NCBI GenBank assembly: GCA_910586105.1
Contig: CAJUGU010000005.1
Location: 1-57,661, forward strand
Direction of reading: 5' to 3'
Origin: an uncultured Eubacteriales bacterium
GTDB taxonomy: Bacteria; Bacillota; Clostridia; Oscillospirales; Butyricicoccaceae
DNA: 57,661 bases
The notes beneath the pieces are model-generated. The model was not told where the DNA came from, did no database searches, and worked only from the letters and a program-made list of their open reading frames with translations. Both the position numbers and the translations under genes were made by a program. Shown piece after piece: positions 1 to 7,298 of the stretch (position 1 is the stretch's first letter; each line of letters starts with the position of its first letter).

Positions 1-30
1 GCCAGGGCGACTCCTGGCAGCGGGCTTTTT
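1..30 (+). terminator. possible terminator of an upstream gene outside the window
   Basis: A 6-bp stem (GCCAGG with CCTGGC, 1-18) is followed by a GC-rich stretch and five T at 26-30. It would end a plus-strand transcript entering from the left. The stem is short, so this is weak. Confidence 0.3.
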
Positions 31-123
31 GATGCACGGAGATTTGTCGCTTACGTATTGTCGCGCTGCGCGTATTGTAGACGATGAACCAACGATCATT
101 CAAGGAAGCTTTTTTCGATCGCG

Positions 124-171
124 AAAAAGATCCCGGACGGGAGCCTGTTGCAAGCTCCCGTCCGGGATCTT
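124..171 (-). terminator. intrinsic terminator of the chemotaxis receptor gene
   Basis: An essentially perfect inverted repeat of about 17 bp (128-144 with 154-170, 9-nt loop) is followed on the minus strand by five T (128-124). It lies 55 bp past the stop codon of the minus-strand receptor gene. Confidence 0.9.
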
Positions 172-225
172 CAAATTATCGCGTTATTTCGATCGGAAAC
201 GAATGGAAAGGCCGCCGGTTCCTGC

Positions 226-1890
226 TCAGTCCTGACGCAGCTGGAACGTCTCGACCAACTGCTTCAGCACATTCGACTGCGCGTTAAGTTCCTCGCTGGT
301 CGCGGCGCTTTCCTCTGCGGTCGAAGAATTTGTCTGTACGACGCTGGCGATCTGCACGATCTGATCCTGGATCTGTTCCACTGCGCCGGCCTGCGTCTGT
401 GCATCCGAAGCGATGCCGTTAATGGTCTCCACAATCGCGCGCGCGCCTGCGACGACGCCTTCCAACTGCTTGGCAGTCGCGTCCGCGATCTGCGTGCCCT
501 GATTCACTGCGGCAATGGAACGTCCGATCAGCGCCGAGGTTGATTGCGAAGCCTCCGCACTTTTCGCCGCCAGATTGCGGACTTCATCCGCGACTACGGC
601 AAACCCCTTGCCGGCAGCCCCGGCGCGGGCGGCTTCGACTGCGGCGTTCAGCGCAAGGATATTGGTCTGGAACGCGATATCCTCGATCGTTTTAATGATC
701 TTCTCGATCTCACTCGAGCTGTCGGTGATATCCTGCATGGCGGCGATCATTTCCTGCATTTTCTGGTTGCCTTCGGCAAGCTGGCTGCCCATCTGCCCGG
801 CCTGTTCCCGTGCCAAACTGGCGTTTTTCGCCGTCTGCTTGACGTTCTCCGTGACCGAATGGATCGTTTTTTCCAGATCATCGACCGCAGCCGTCTGCTC
901 CATCGAACCCTGGCTCAGTTCCTGCGCGGCGGTCGACATCTGTTCTGCGCCGCCCGAAACATATTCGGCGCTGGTCACGATCTGTCCCATCGTGCTGTTG
1001 AGCTTTTGCAGGATATTATTCAGGGAAGTGCGGATGGATGCAAAGTCCCCGATATATTCCTGGGTGATCTGCGGCGTCAGGTCGCCGTTGGCGATGCCCT
1101 CCAGCAGCCGGGAGATCTCGCCAATATATTTCCGCAGGCGGTCTATGGTACTGTCAAAACTTTTCGACAGGATCCCGATCTCATCGTTGGAATGGATTCC
1201 GACCATCATCGTTTGATGCTGGTTCAACCCAAGGTCGCCCTGCTCCAGCGTCTGCGCCAAAATGGAAAGGCGGAACAGCGGTTTCGAGACCGTCTGCTTG
1301 ATATACGCGCCAACGATCATAATGCCCAAAACGATCAGAACGACGCCCGCCAGGAAGGAGAGAACCACGGTCAGCCGGATCTCGCTCATGGCGGACGCCA
1401 TCGAAATGCCTGCAAAGATCAGGCCGTCGATCTGCCCGTTGGCATCATAGGTCGGCAAATAAGAGCACAGGTGTTTTTCACCCAGGATCAAGGCCTGCCC
1501 GATATAGCTCTTGCCTTGCGTCAGTACGATCTCGGCAATGTCGCTGGAAAGGCGGGTGCCTACGGCCCGCTGGCCGTTCTGCTGGATGGTGGTGTAAGCC
1601 CGTTCGTCCCCATGGAAGATCGTGAACTCACAGTTCATTTTTTCTTTGAGCGAGTCCAAGAGCGCGGTCTTGTCTTCGTCGCCCGTATATGTAGACAGCT
1701 CGTAGGCGAGCACCTGGGTGCCGCTTACGCATTCATTTTGCATCATGGACATAGTGAGCCGATAAAACATCAGCACGCACAGCACCACGACTAAGGTGAT
1801 ACTTACGCCCAGCATCGCCGCGACCAGGTTCCCAACTTTGCGGCCGATGCGTTTGATATTTTGGTTTCCGTTTTTACTGATGGGTGCCAT
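226..1890 (-). CDS. methyl-accepting chemotaxis protein
   Basis: Transmembrane chemoreceptor of 554 residues that passes a ligand signal to CheA/CheW. It has TM1 at about 20-43, an external sensor of about 125 residues resembling a single Cache domain, TM2 at about 172-196, a HAMP segment, then the long cytoplasmic coiled-coil signalling domain. The conserved hairpin tip is visible as IAFQTNILALNAAVEAARAG. The start at 1890 is preferred over 1923 because GGGAG lies 8 nt upstream. The gene is monocistronic, with its own terminator and a long leader. No CheA/CheW lies in the window, though CheX and CheY homologues occur near 34.5-35.4 kb. The ligand cannot be told from the sequence. Confidence 0.95.
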   Translation of the reverse strand: MAPISKNGNQNIKRIGRKVGNLVAAMLGVSITLVVVLCVLMFYRLTMSMMQNECVSGTQVLAYELSTYTGDEDKTALLDSLKEKMNCEFTIFHGDERAYTTIQQNGQRAVGTRLSSDIAEIVLTQGKSYIGQALILGEKHLCSYLPTYDANGQIDGLIFAGISMASAMSEIRLTVVLSFLAGVVLIVLGIMIVGAYIKQTVSKPLFRLSILAQTLEQGDLGLNQHQTMMVGIHSNDEIGILSKSFDSTIDRLRKYIGEISRLLEGIANGDLTPQITQEYIGDFASIRTSLNNILQKLNSTMGQIVTSAEYVSGGAEQMSTAAQELSQGSMEQTAAVDDLEKTIHSVTENVKQTAKNASLAREQAGQMGSQLAEGNQKMQEMIAAMQDITDSSSEIEKIIKTIEDIAFQTNILALNAAVEAARAGAAGKGFAVVADEVRNLAAKSAEASQSTSALIGRSIAAVNQGTQIADATAKQLEGVVAGARAIVETINGIASDAQTQAGAVEQIQDQIVQIASVVQTNSSTAEESAATSEELNAQSNVLKQLVETFQLRQD

Positions 1891-2323
1891 GTGATCCACT
1901 CCCGATTTGTTTTTGATTTGCATCTCAAGCGGTTCCCGTTTGAGAGCAGCCTTTCAAGGCCGTGATCTTTTTTTGGATGCCCCGCGGGGGATCGTCCCGC
2001 CGCCTGACATGAAACGCTGCTTTCCGCCGTCAACGCGGACGGTCGTGACCGGCTTGCTGCCGTTTGTGAAAGGCTGGCGGCAAGCAGCCAGCGGGAAAGC
2101 GCCATTCTCACAATATGACTGTTGACAGCCTATGATTAAGGGGCCATATTAGGATCTTTCAAAATCCTGCTCCCGGTCGGCGCGGGAGCCCGCCTGCGTT
2201 TCCGTCACATTCCTGATCGCTCCTTTTCCGGATGTTTTTAAATCAGCAGAAACAAAAGCCGCTCGCCACGTCGGCCAAGGAGCTGGCTCCAAGGGATTCC
2301 GGTGGGCGAAAGACTTCTAAAAT
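1891..2323 (-). other. long leader of the chemoreceptor gene, no known riboswitch recognised
   Basis: About 430 nt separate the best promoter-like -10 (2324-2329) from the start codon. The stretch has no convincing gene on either strand. It contains several inverted repeats, including GCTCCCG with CGGGAGC (2169-2189) and TCTCAA with TTGAGA (1923-1945) just before the ribosome site. I compared it by eye with cyclic-di-GMP, cobalamin, SAM and TPP consensus motifs and saw no match. Confidence 0.35.
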
Positions 2324-2333
2324 AGTATACCAC
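2324..2333 (-). promoter_or_regulatory. extended -10 promoter element for the chemoreceptor
   Basis: The minus strand reads TGTGGTATACT: a TATACT hexamer (2329-2324) with an upstream TG, the extended -10 form. No good -35 hexamer is present at 16-18 bp. It is the only strong -10 between the receptor start and the plus-strand genes. Confidence 0.4.
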
Positions 2334-2581
2334 ACATCCTCTTGAAAGAAAAGGCTTTTTTTTCATTGGCACGCTGATTCTGGAACAAATGAAAAAACGA
2401 TTTTTTGAAAGTTTATTTGTCCGAGGAAGACGGAAAAACGGTGATTTTGATGAAATTAGCGGTGGATATTATACTTTTTGCGGTATTAAGCCACAGGGCG
2501 TTCGCGATTGACGGGTTAAAAAATCAGGCGCGGCAGGAGGTGCAAAAAACTGGAAATTAGAGGAAGGCGGGAGCGGGCGGG

Positions 2582-2831
2582 GGAACGCTTTCCATGAACT
2601 ATTGCTTTCGGAATTGTGGATGCAGCGTTTGGAACGGGTATGGCGTTCCGCAACGGACTGGTTCCGGATCCGGCAGGGGCCGCGCTCCGATGTATTCACG
2701 GGAACAGATTCGGAACCATTGCGTTTGGGGCTGGTTTACGGAACCGTTTTCGGTTCCGAAATGAATTTTTGGATTTTGCGGGATCGGTTCCGGACTTCTA
2801 TGCTATCGGGATTTTTTCGGGGGATGGTTCC
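2582..2831. repeat. array of GGAAC/GTTCC words in a gene-free stretch
   Basis: Around ten copies of GGAAC or its complement GTTCC occur in about 250 bp (for example at 2582, 2631, 2645, 2661, 2701, 2712, 2740, 2753, 2787 and 2827). Some form hairpins: CGGAACCG-TTTT-CGGTTCCG at 2739-2758 and GGAACG with CGTTCC at 2631-2649. Open frames here lack ribosome sites and look non-protein-like. The array could be a structured RNA, a protein-binding array or decayed sequence. Confidence 0.45.
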
Positions 2832-2926
2832 GCGTTTCCGGAAACCGGCCGTTCAAATGCTTTGCGATCAGGACGCAGGCGGACCCGTCGTGAAAAAAAT
2901 CTGTCACCGATCCGGCCCCTGCCGCT

Positions 2927-2932
2927 TATAAT
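2927..2932 (+). promoter_or_regulatory. -10 element ahead of the small membrane protein and spoVM
   Basis: TATAAT lies 9 bp upstream of a GGAGG ribosome site, but no clear -35 hexamer is at normal spacing. A mother-cell sigma promoter is possible given spoVM downstream; the sequence does not decide this. Confidence 0.35.
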
Positions 2933-2955
2933 GGGGTAAAGGAGGGTGATGAGCG

Positions 2956-3108
2956 ATGTGCTTTCACCGTTGCCCCGTAGGGCTGGGGCTGTTGCTGCTC
3001 GGAGTGGGCATCCTGCTCGGCGGCGTTCTGCCGTATCTGCTGGCGAAATGGGCGCTCGCCATTGCCCTGATCCTTGCGGGAATTGTCCTGCTGAAATCGT
3101 GCTGCTAG
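2956..3108 (+). CDS. 50-residue hydrophobic membrane protein upstream of spoVM
   Basis: A short reading frame with GGAGG 10 nt before its ATG. The product begins MCFHRCPVG, has two hydrophobic segments (about 8-28 and 32-47) split by a short Pro/Lys/Trp-containing turn, and ends LLKSCC. It therefore looks like a two-helix membrane hairpin with cysteines at both ends. The stop lies 11 bp before the spoVM start, and the two share one downstream terminator, so they are probably co-transcribed. A competing start at 2946/2949 in another frame has poor spacing and gives a non-protein-like product. I do not recognise a family; a forespore-membrane or small-peptide role is inferred only from the neighbour. 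Confidence 0.6.
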   Translation: MCFHRCPVGLGLLLLGVGILLGGVLPYLLAKWALAIALILAGIVLLKSCC

Positions 3109-3119
3109 GAGGAGAAACC

Positions 3120-3206
3120 ATGAAAGTCGTTGTTTGGAAAAGTCCCCGGTATTTGAACGGTCTGCTGCGGAAGCTGTTCGGGTTCGGCAAGGACGATGCC
3201 GAGTAA
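3120..3206 (+). CDS. spoVM: stage V sporulation protein SpoVM-like amphipathic peptide
   Basis: A 28-residue peptide (starts MKVVVWKSPRYLNGLL) preceded by AGGAGGAG at ideal distance. It shares the layout of Bacillus SpoVM: a short hydrophobic start, a Lys-x-Pro kink, then Leu-x-Gly and an amphipathic helix with Arg and a terminal Gly, ending in charged residues. Family knowledge: SpoVM binds the convex forespore outer membrane by curvature sensing and anchors the SpoIVA ATPase to start coat assembly. No spoIVA is in the window. The gene is short enough to be missed by automatic callers, and it is strong evidence for an endospore former. An intrinsic terminator follows directly. Confidence 0.85.
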   Translation: MKVVVWKSPRYLNGLLRKLFGFGKDDAE

Positions 3207-3208
3207 TG

Positions 3209-3245
3209 GAAAAGGGCGCGGCCTGGATGGGCTGCGCCTTTTTCA
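3209..3245 (+). terminator. intrinsic terminator after spoVM, probably bidirectional
   Basis: The arm AAAAGGGCGCGGCC (3209-3222) pairs with GGGCTGCGCCTTTTT (with G-U pairs). A T-run at 3239-3243 serves the plus strand, and the A-run on the other side could serve the convergent peptidase gene. Confidence 0.8.
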
Positions 3246-3286
3246 TTGTTTTTGATCGGAGCGGGGGCGCCCGCCGCGCGATTGGT

Positions 3287-4249
3287 TCAGCGCAAATCGG
3301 ACAGGCTGGGCAGCCCAAACATCCCGCAGGCCGACGCAGCCGCGCAGCCGATCGCCCGTCCCATCGCATAGGCGGCGAGCGAGCCGACCGCGTTCAGATC
3401 GGCGGAAGCCTTCCCGACCGACAGGGCATAGATCGAATCGCCGTCCGCCGTCGTATGCACCGGACGGATCGCGCGCGCGTAGCCGTTATGCGCCATGGAT
3501 GCGATCTTGCCCAGCTCGCCCTTGGTGAACGCGCCGTTGGTCAGCACCGCGCCAATGGTCGTATTCCCGGTGAAGGGGTCGCGCGGTTGTCCGGCGTCCT
3601 TCCAAAGCTCGGCCTCGGAAGAACGCAGCCCGCTGCCGTTCTCGGCGCGCATCCCGGCGATCTGCCGTCCGGTGTCGATGTCGAACACATCGCCGAGCGC
3701 GTTCAGGACGACGATCGCCCCGACCCTGACCGCCCCGACCTGCACGGCGAACGTGCCGACGCCGGTCTTCATCGCATATTCGCGCCCGCGGTATTTGCCG
3801 ACGCAGGCGCCCGTGCCCGCTCCCACGCAGCCCTGCGGCAACGCTTCGCGCGACGCGGCTTCACAGGCCCGGTAAGCCATTTCGGCGTCTGGACGGACGT
3901 CCATCCGCCCCAGCGCGAGGTCAAAAATGCACGACTGGCAGACCAGCGGTACCCTTGTCACGCCGGTGTCGAAGCCAACGCCGCGTTCTTCCAGCCAGCG
4001 CATCACGCCGCCCGCCGCGTCCAGCCCGAACGCCGAGCCGCCCGACAACAGCAGTGCGTGCAGCCCTTTCGCGTCCATGCGCGGGTCGAGCAGGGGGGTC
4101 TCCCGCGAGGCGGGCCCGCCGCCCCGGATATCTACGCCCGCCGGGGCGCATTCGTCAAATAGCAGCACGGTGCAGCCGGTACCGGCTTCCAGATCCTGCG
4201 CGTGTCCTGCGCGGAAGCCGCCGACCTCCATAAATCCAATTTCTTTCAT
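3287..4249 (-). CDS. P1 family (S58, DmpA-like) peptidase
   Basis: A 320-residue member of the DmpA/BapA aminopeptidase family, N-terminal nucleophile enzymes that self-cleave into two chains and then remove N-terminal residues from small peptides. The family signature is visible: a glycine-rich LLLSGGSAFGLDAAGG segment near 65-80 and, near 235-240, GNTTIGAVLTN. In that segment the Asn-Thr bond is the expected autocleavage site and Thr the new nucleophile. Further on, ASMAHNGYARAIRPVHT matches the family C-terminal half. The start at 4249 is set by GGAGGG; the frame stays open upstream but that part is not protein-like. It stands alone between a 3-TM protein and the spoVM terminator. The natural substrate is unknown. 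Confidence 0.9.
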   Translation of the reverse strand: MKEIGFMEVGGFRAGHAQDLEAGTGCTVLLFDECAPAGVDIRGGGPASRETPLLDPRMDAKGLHALLLSGGSAFGLDAAGGVMRWLEERGVGFDTGVTRVPLVCQSCIFDLALGRMDVRPDAEMAYRACEAASREALPQGCVGAGTGACVGKYRGREYAMKTGVGTFAVQVGAVRVGAIVVLNALGDVFDIDTGRQIAGMRAENGSGLRSSEAELWKDAGQPRDPFTGNTTIGAVLTNGAFTKGELGKIASMAHNGYARAIRPVHTTADGDSIYALSVGKASADLNAVGSLAAYAMGRAIGCAAASACGMFGLPSLSDLR

Positions 4250-4287
4250 GATTCGGTTCCCTCCATTGCATGGTTTTTGATGGGGAT

Positions 4288-4986
4288 TCAATAACACAGG
4301 ATGTCGTACAGCAGGATGCACACGCAGGCGACTGCGAAAATACCTGCGGAGACCCCGATAATGCGCGCGACTTCCCGGGTCGTCGGGGATTTTTCCGCCT
4401 TCCCGTAATCGTTCAGCATCGCGTTGCGGTACTCGAAACGCTTTCGGCCAAAACCGGGCCTGGTGTCCAGCTCGGCCAGGAATATCAGCCACAGGACGAT
4501 TGCCATCGCCAGCATCAGCGGCGCGCGTTTGCCGCCGCGCATACTGGCGGCATGGGTCTTGTAAATATAGATCGCCGCCGCAGGGCTGGGTACAAAGGTG
4601 TCCGACGCGGCGTGCAGCTCCATTTCCTGATATTCCGGCAGTTTTTTTCCGTCGCTGCCGCGCAGCTGCCCGCCCTGCCAGATGCCGGAAAGCAGGGGCT
4701 CCGATTGGGCGGCAGTCACTTCATAACCTTCCTGCGATACGAAAAAGGTCTGCCGCGCGCCGTCCGGGGAAAGGAACTGTACCGTGGATTGCGGGAGCCC
4801 GTCTTCGACGCGGATCGCATAACCGTCCTTCCGGTATTCGGACACCGTTTCGGACCGGTATATCAAAGGAAAGATCCGATGGGCGAACCGCACGGCGGGC
4901 AGCCGGTAAAAGCCGATATAGACGGCGGCTGTACCAAAGACTGCCACGAGGATCGCGGCGGCAAAGATCGAACGTTTTTTCTCCAT
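4288..4986 (-). CDS. unrecognised membrane protein with three TM segments
   Basis: A 232-residue protein. A TM segment at about 6-27 is followed by roughly 120 soluble residues rich in beta-type sequence. Two further TM segments lie at about 153-172 and 205-230, with a charged cytoplasmic linker between them. The start at 4986 follows AGGAGGG; an ATG 12 codons upstream lacks a site. It sits 38 bp ahead of the P1 peptidase gene on the same strand and could be co-transcribed, but nothing else ties them functionally. I do not recognise a family. Confidence 0.75.
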   Translation of the reverse strand: MEKKRSIFAAAILVAVFGTAAVYIGFYRLPAVRFAHRIFPLIYRSETVSEYRKDGYAIRVEDGLPQSTVQFLSPDGARQTFFVSQEGYEVTAAQSEPLLSGIWQGGQLRGSDGKKLPEYQEMELHAASDTFVPSPAAAIYIYKTHAASMRGGKRAPLMLAMAIVLWLIFLAELDTRPGFGRKRFEYRNAMLNDYGKAEKSPTTREVARIIGVSAGIFAVACVCILLYDILCY

Positions 4987-5077
4987 ATGGCCCTCCTGCG
5001 TATGCGGCAGAATCCTGGACAAACGGTCCGATCGGCCTTTGCAGCCCGTCGGGCATTTTACATTCTGCTACAAGCAG

Positions 5078-5104
5078 AAAAGGCTGCGGGAACGAAGCCT
5101 TTTT
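5078..5104 (-). terminator. probable terminator of the coaX / ECF S-component unit
   Basis: Arms AAAAGGCT (5078-5085) and AGCCTTTTT (5096-5104) enclose a 10-nt loop. The A/T flanks allow termination in either direction; it lies directly after the S-component stop codon on the minus strand. Confidence 0.55.
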
Positions 5105-5109
5105 CCGTT

Positions 5110-5760
5110 TTATGCGAATACATTCAGACGCCGGTAGACCGCGCTCAGCGCCTTGCCGACCGCGCAGACCAGCACCGCCGCGATGATCGCCTCCGGTACG
5201 CCCTGCGTCCCGACGACGCCCATGATGACGCCGAGCAGAAGCTGATAGCTTTCGCCCGCCGCTGCGGCGTACTGTTCGCCGAACAGCACGTAGATCAGCC
5301 CCATCACGCCGATGGTGTTGGTGATCGAGCCAAGGAAGCCCGCCGCGACGAACGCCGCCGCGTCCTGCTTCACCAGCTTTGCGACCAGCTGATAGACCAG
5401 TCCGGCGACCACGCCGATCAGGATGCGCGGGACGATTGCGACGATCAGGCTTTTCCAGCTGCCGTGGAATTCCGGGCTAAGGCTGTAGAACGGGGTGAAC
5501 ACAAAAGAGGTCAGGGTCGGCGTGAGGGTTGCGCGGATCACGCTGGTGATCCCGAACAGTCCGCCAAGCACCGCGCCCACTTTCGGCCCGAACAGGCATG
5601 CGCCCAGAATGACGGGGATGTGCATGGTCGTTGCATTCATGAAGCCCAGCGGGATGTAGCCGAGGGGGGTGAAAGCCATAAGGACCATCAGGCCGGTGAG
5701 CAGCCCCATCTGGGTGAGCAGGCGCACGTTGGCGCGCGGTGCGGTTTTCTGGTTGTTCAT
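5110..5760 (-). CDS. ECF transporter S component, probably pantothenate (PanT-like)
   Basis: A 216-residue integral membrane protein with about six hydrophobic helices, the size and pattern of an energy-coupling-factor substrate-binding (S) subunit. N-terminal features include MGLLTGLMVLMAFTPLGYIP and the family-typical PVILGACLFGPKVGAVLGG. S components bind a vitamin and dock onto a shared EcfT/EcfA module, which is not in the window. The gene lies 57 bp downstream of type III pantothenate kinase on the same strand. Guilt by association therefore makes pantothenate the likely substrate, which is inference. Start 5760 is set by AGGAGG. The distal end is marked by a hairpin. Confidence 0.85.
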   Translation of the reverse strand: MNNQKTAPRANVRLLTQMGLLTGLMVLMAFTPLGYIPLGFMNATTMHIPVILGACLFGPKVGAVLGGLFGITSVIRATLTPTLTSFVFTPFYSLSPEFHGSWKSLIVAIVPRILIGVVAGLVYQLVAKLVKQDAAAFVAAGFLGSITNTIGVMGLIYVLFGEQYAAAAGESYQLLLGVIMGVVGTQGVPEAIIAAVLVCAVGKALSAVYRRLNVFA

Positions 5761-5817
5761 GTACAAAATACCTCCTGCTGCCGTCCCGGGAAAACGCCGG
5801 GTACAGCGCAAATTTTT

Positions 5818-6591
5818 TTACTGCTTTTGATTCCGCTGCCAAATGAGCGCGAGCCCCTTCAGTACGATCTGCGGGTCGCGGCGCGCTTCCGTGCGGAGAT
5901 AGGGCTGGATCAGCGCGGCGGCGCTTCCGGAAAGGATGACCTCCGGCGGCGCGCCCAGTTCTTCTGCGAAGCGGGCGAGCAGGCCGTCAATCATAGCCGC
6001 CGTGCCGTACACCGAACCGATCTGGATCGCGTCGGCGGTGGCGCGCCCCAGCACGGACTTCGGCGGGGTGTCAAGGCGCACCTCCGGAAGCTGCGCCGCC
6101 GCCCGCCCGAGCGCGTGCAGGGCGATATGGAGCCCCGGCGCGATTGCCGAACCGATGAGCGCGCCGTCCGCGTCGAGCGCGGTAAAGGTGATCGCGGTAC
6201 CCAGGTCGACGACCACGCAGGGGAGCGCCGCCGTCTGGCTGGCCCAGACCGCCGCCGCGACCCGGTCGGCCCCGAGGGTGCGGGGCTGGTCGACCTTGAG
6301 GTTCAGCCCGGTCTTTACGCCCGCGCCGATGGTCAGCACCCGGCAATCGGTCAGGAACGACAGCGCGCGGTGCAGGATCGGGATCATGGAAGGTACGACC
6401 GAGGAAAGCACCGCGCCTTCGATCGGCTCGTGACCGACGCCGTGCAGCGCGAAAATGCTTTTCAGGCCGCAGGCGTATTGCTCGCCCGTCTGGCGTTCGT
6501 CGGTTGCCATCGAAGCGACAAACGAAATGCCGTCTCCGTGGAAACCGCCGATCGTGACGTGGCTGTTCCCGATATCCAGCGCGATCAGCAT
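5818..6591 (-). CDS. coaX: type III pantothenate kinase
   Basis: Catalyses ATP-dependent phosphorylation of pantothenate, the first committed step to coenzyme A. The 257-residue length fits CoaX. ASKHA-fold motifs are visible: DIGNSHVTIGGF at the N-terminus (phosphate-1 motif), LGADRVAAAVWA near residue 105, and VVDLGTAITFTALD with GSAIAPGL (phosphate-2 region). The start at 6591 is fixed by GGAGGG and by the family N-terminus; the open frame upstream is not native. It heads a unit with the ECF S component, so uptake and activation of the vitamin are probably co-expressed from the promoter at 6634-6662. Confidence 0.95.
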   Translation of the reverse strand: MLIALDIGNSHVTIGGFHGDGISFVASMATDERQTGEQYACGLKSIFALHGVGHEPIEGAVLSSVVPSMIPILHRALSFLTDCRVLTIGAGVKTGLNLKVDQPRTLGADRVAAAVWASQTAALPCVVVDLGTAITFTALDADGALIGSAIAPGLHIALHALGRAAAQLPEVRLDTPPKSVLGRATADAIQIGSVYGTAAMIDGLLARFAEELGAPPEVILSGSAAALIQPYLRTEARRDPQIVLKGLALIWQRNQKQ

Positions 6592-6633
6592 GGCGTGCCC
6601 TCCTTTGCGGGGAATCAAATTCACAGCAAACCC

Positions 6634-6662
6634 ATTATAGACGATTTCGTCCCCGTTGGCAA
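6634..6662 (-). promoter_or_regulatory. sigma-A type promoter for coaX
   Basis: Minus-strand TTGCCA (6662-6657), a 17-bp spacer and a perfect TATAAT (6639-6634), about 40 bp upstream of the coaX start. Confidence 0.75.
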
Positions 6663-6722
6663 GGAGAAAATCCACCTGTTCGGAAATTTTGTCCGCAGGG
6701 CGGGGATCGCGGGCAAAGGCGC

Positions 6723-6759
6723 AAAAAAGCCGCCGCGCTGCGGTCGGCAGCGCGGCGGC
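6723..6759 (-). terminator. intrinsic terminator of the dapF-pyrG-dapL-ybaK unit
   Basis: A perfect 13-bp stem (6729-6741 with 6747-6759) with a 5-nt loop, followed on the minus strand by six T (6728-6723), about 40 bp after the YbaK-like gene. Confidence 0.92.
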
Positions 6760-6796
6760 AGGGGAGCGCGGTTTCCGGCGTTCGGGGCGGGACGGC

Positions 6797-7243
6797 TTAC
6801 AGGACGCCAAAAACCCGGTTGAGACGTTTCACGTCCGCCGGACGGATCTTCAGGGTGACAAGCTCGTCGCCCGTACCGCCGTAGATGTAATCGAAGGCGA
6901 GCAGGGAATCGTCGAAGATGCAGTCGAGCTCCAACCCGATCAGCGGGATCGAGCCGACGGTGTAGCCCGTTTGCGCTTGCACCTTTTTGCGGTCGGCCAT
7001 TTTCAGCCGGGAAAACCCGAACCGGGCTTTCAGATCTTCAAAGTCGAGCCTGCCGCGGTTGCCGGACAGGATGCAGGCGATCAGCCCGCGGTCGCTTTGC
7101 AGGACGAAGGTCGGGGCGGCCTTCGTAATGTCATAATACGGGGCGGCGTCGGAAGCGGAGCGGATCGGCGCCGCCTGTTCGATCAGCGCATAGTCCGCGC
7201 CTGCCTGTTTCAGGTGTGCGTCCAGTTCTGGGATCGTGTACAT
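6797..7243 (-). CDS. YbaK/EbsC-family aminoacyl-tRNA deacylase-like protein
   Basis: A 148-residue stand-alone YbaK/ProX-type domain. Family members hydrolyse mischarged aminoacyl-tRNAs in trans (YbaK acts on Cys-tRNAPro, ProXp on Ala-tRNAPro). Family-like features are the conserved Lys in the ITKAAPTFVLQSD strand, LSGNRGRLDFEDLKARFG in the middle, and the GYTVGSIPLIGL loop near residue 94. GGAGG precedes the start. It is last in a minus-strand unit with dapL, 55 bp downstream. The exact tRNA substrate cannot be told; a pathway link to lysine synthesis is not implied. Confidence 0.8.
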   Translation of the reverse strand: MYTIPELDAHLKQAGADYALIEQAAPIRSASDAAPYYDITKAAPTFVLQSDRGLIACILSGNRGRLDFEDLKARFGFSRLKMADRKKVQAQTGYTVGSIPLIGLELDCIFDDSLLAFDYIYGGTGDELVTLKIRPADVKRLNRVFGVL

Positions 7244-7298
7244 GTTGCATCCTCCATCCTAAATGATATTCTTGATATCCGTATCGATCGCCGGTTGG

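Noticed and set aside
2741..2758. CGGAACCG/CGGTTCCG hairpin considered as a terminator
   Set aside because: No T-run on either side and no gene ends nearby.
2602..2939. Two overlapping 107-109 codon frames in the GGAAC/GTTCC array
   Set aside because: No Shine-Dalgarno site, and the composition is driven by the repeated GGTTCC words; neither looks like a protein.
4270..6822. 850-codon plus-strand open frame across the coaX, ECF and membrane-protein genes
   Set aside because: It is antisense to three well-supported minus-strand genes; the product is rich in Arg/Asp/His shadows of GC-rich codons and has no fold or domain.
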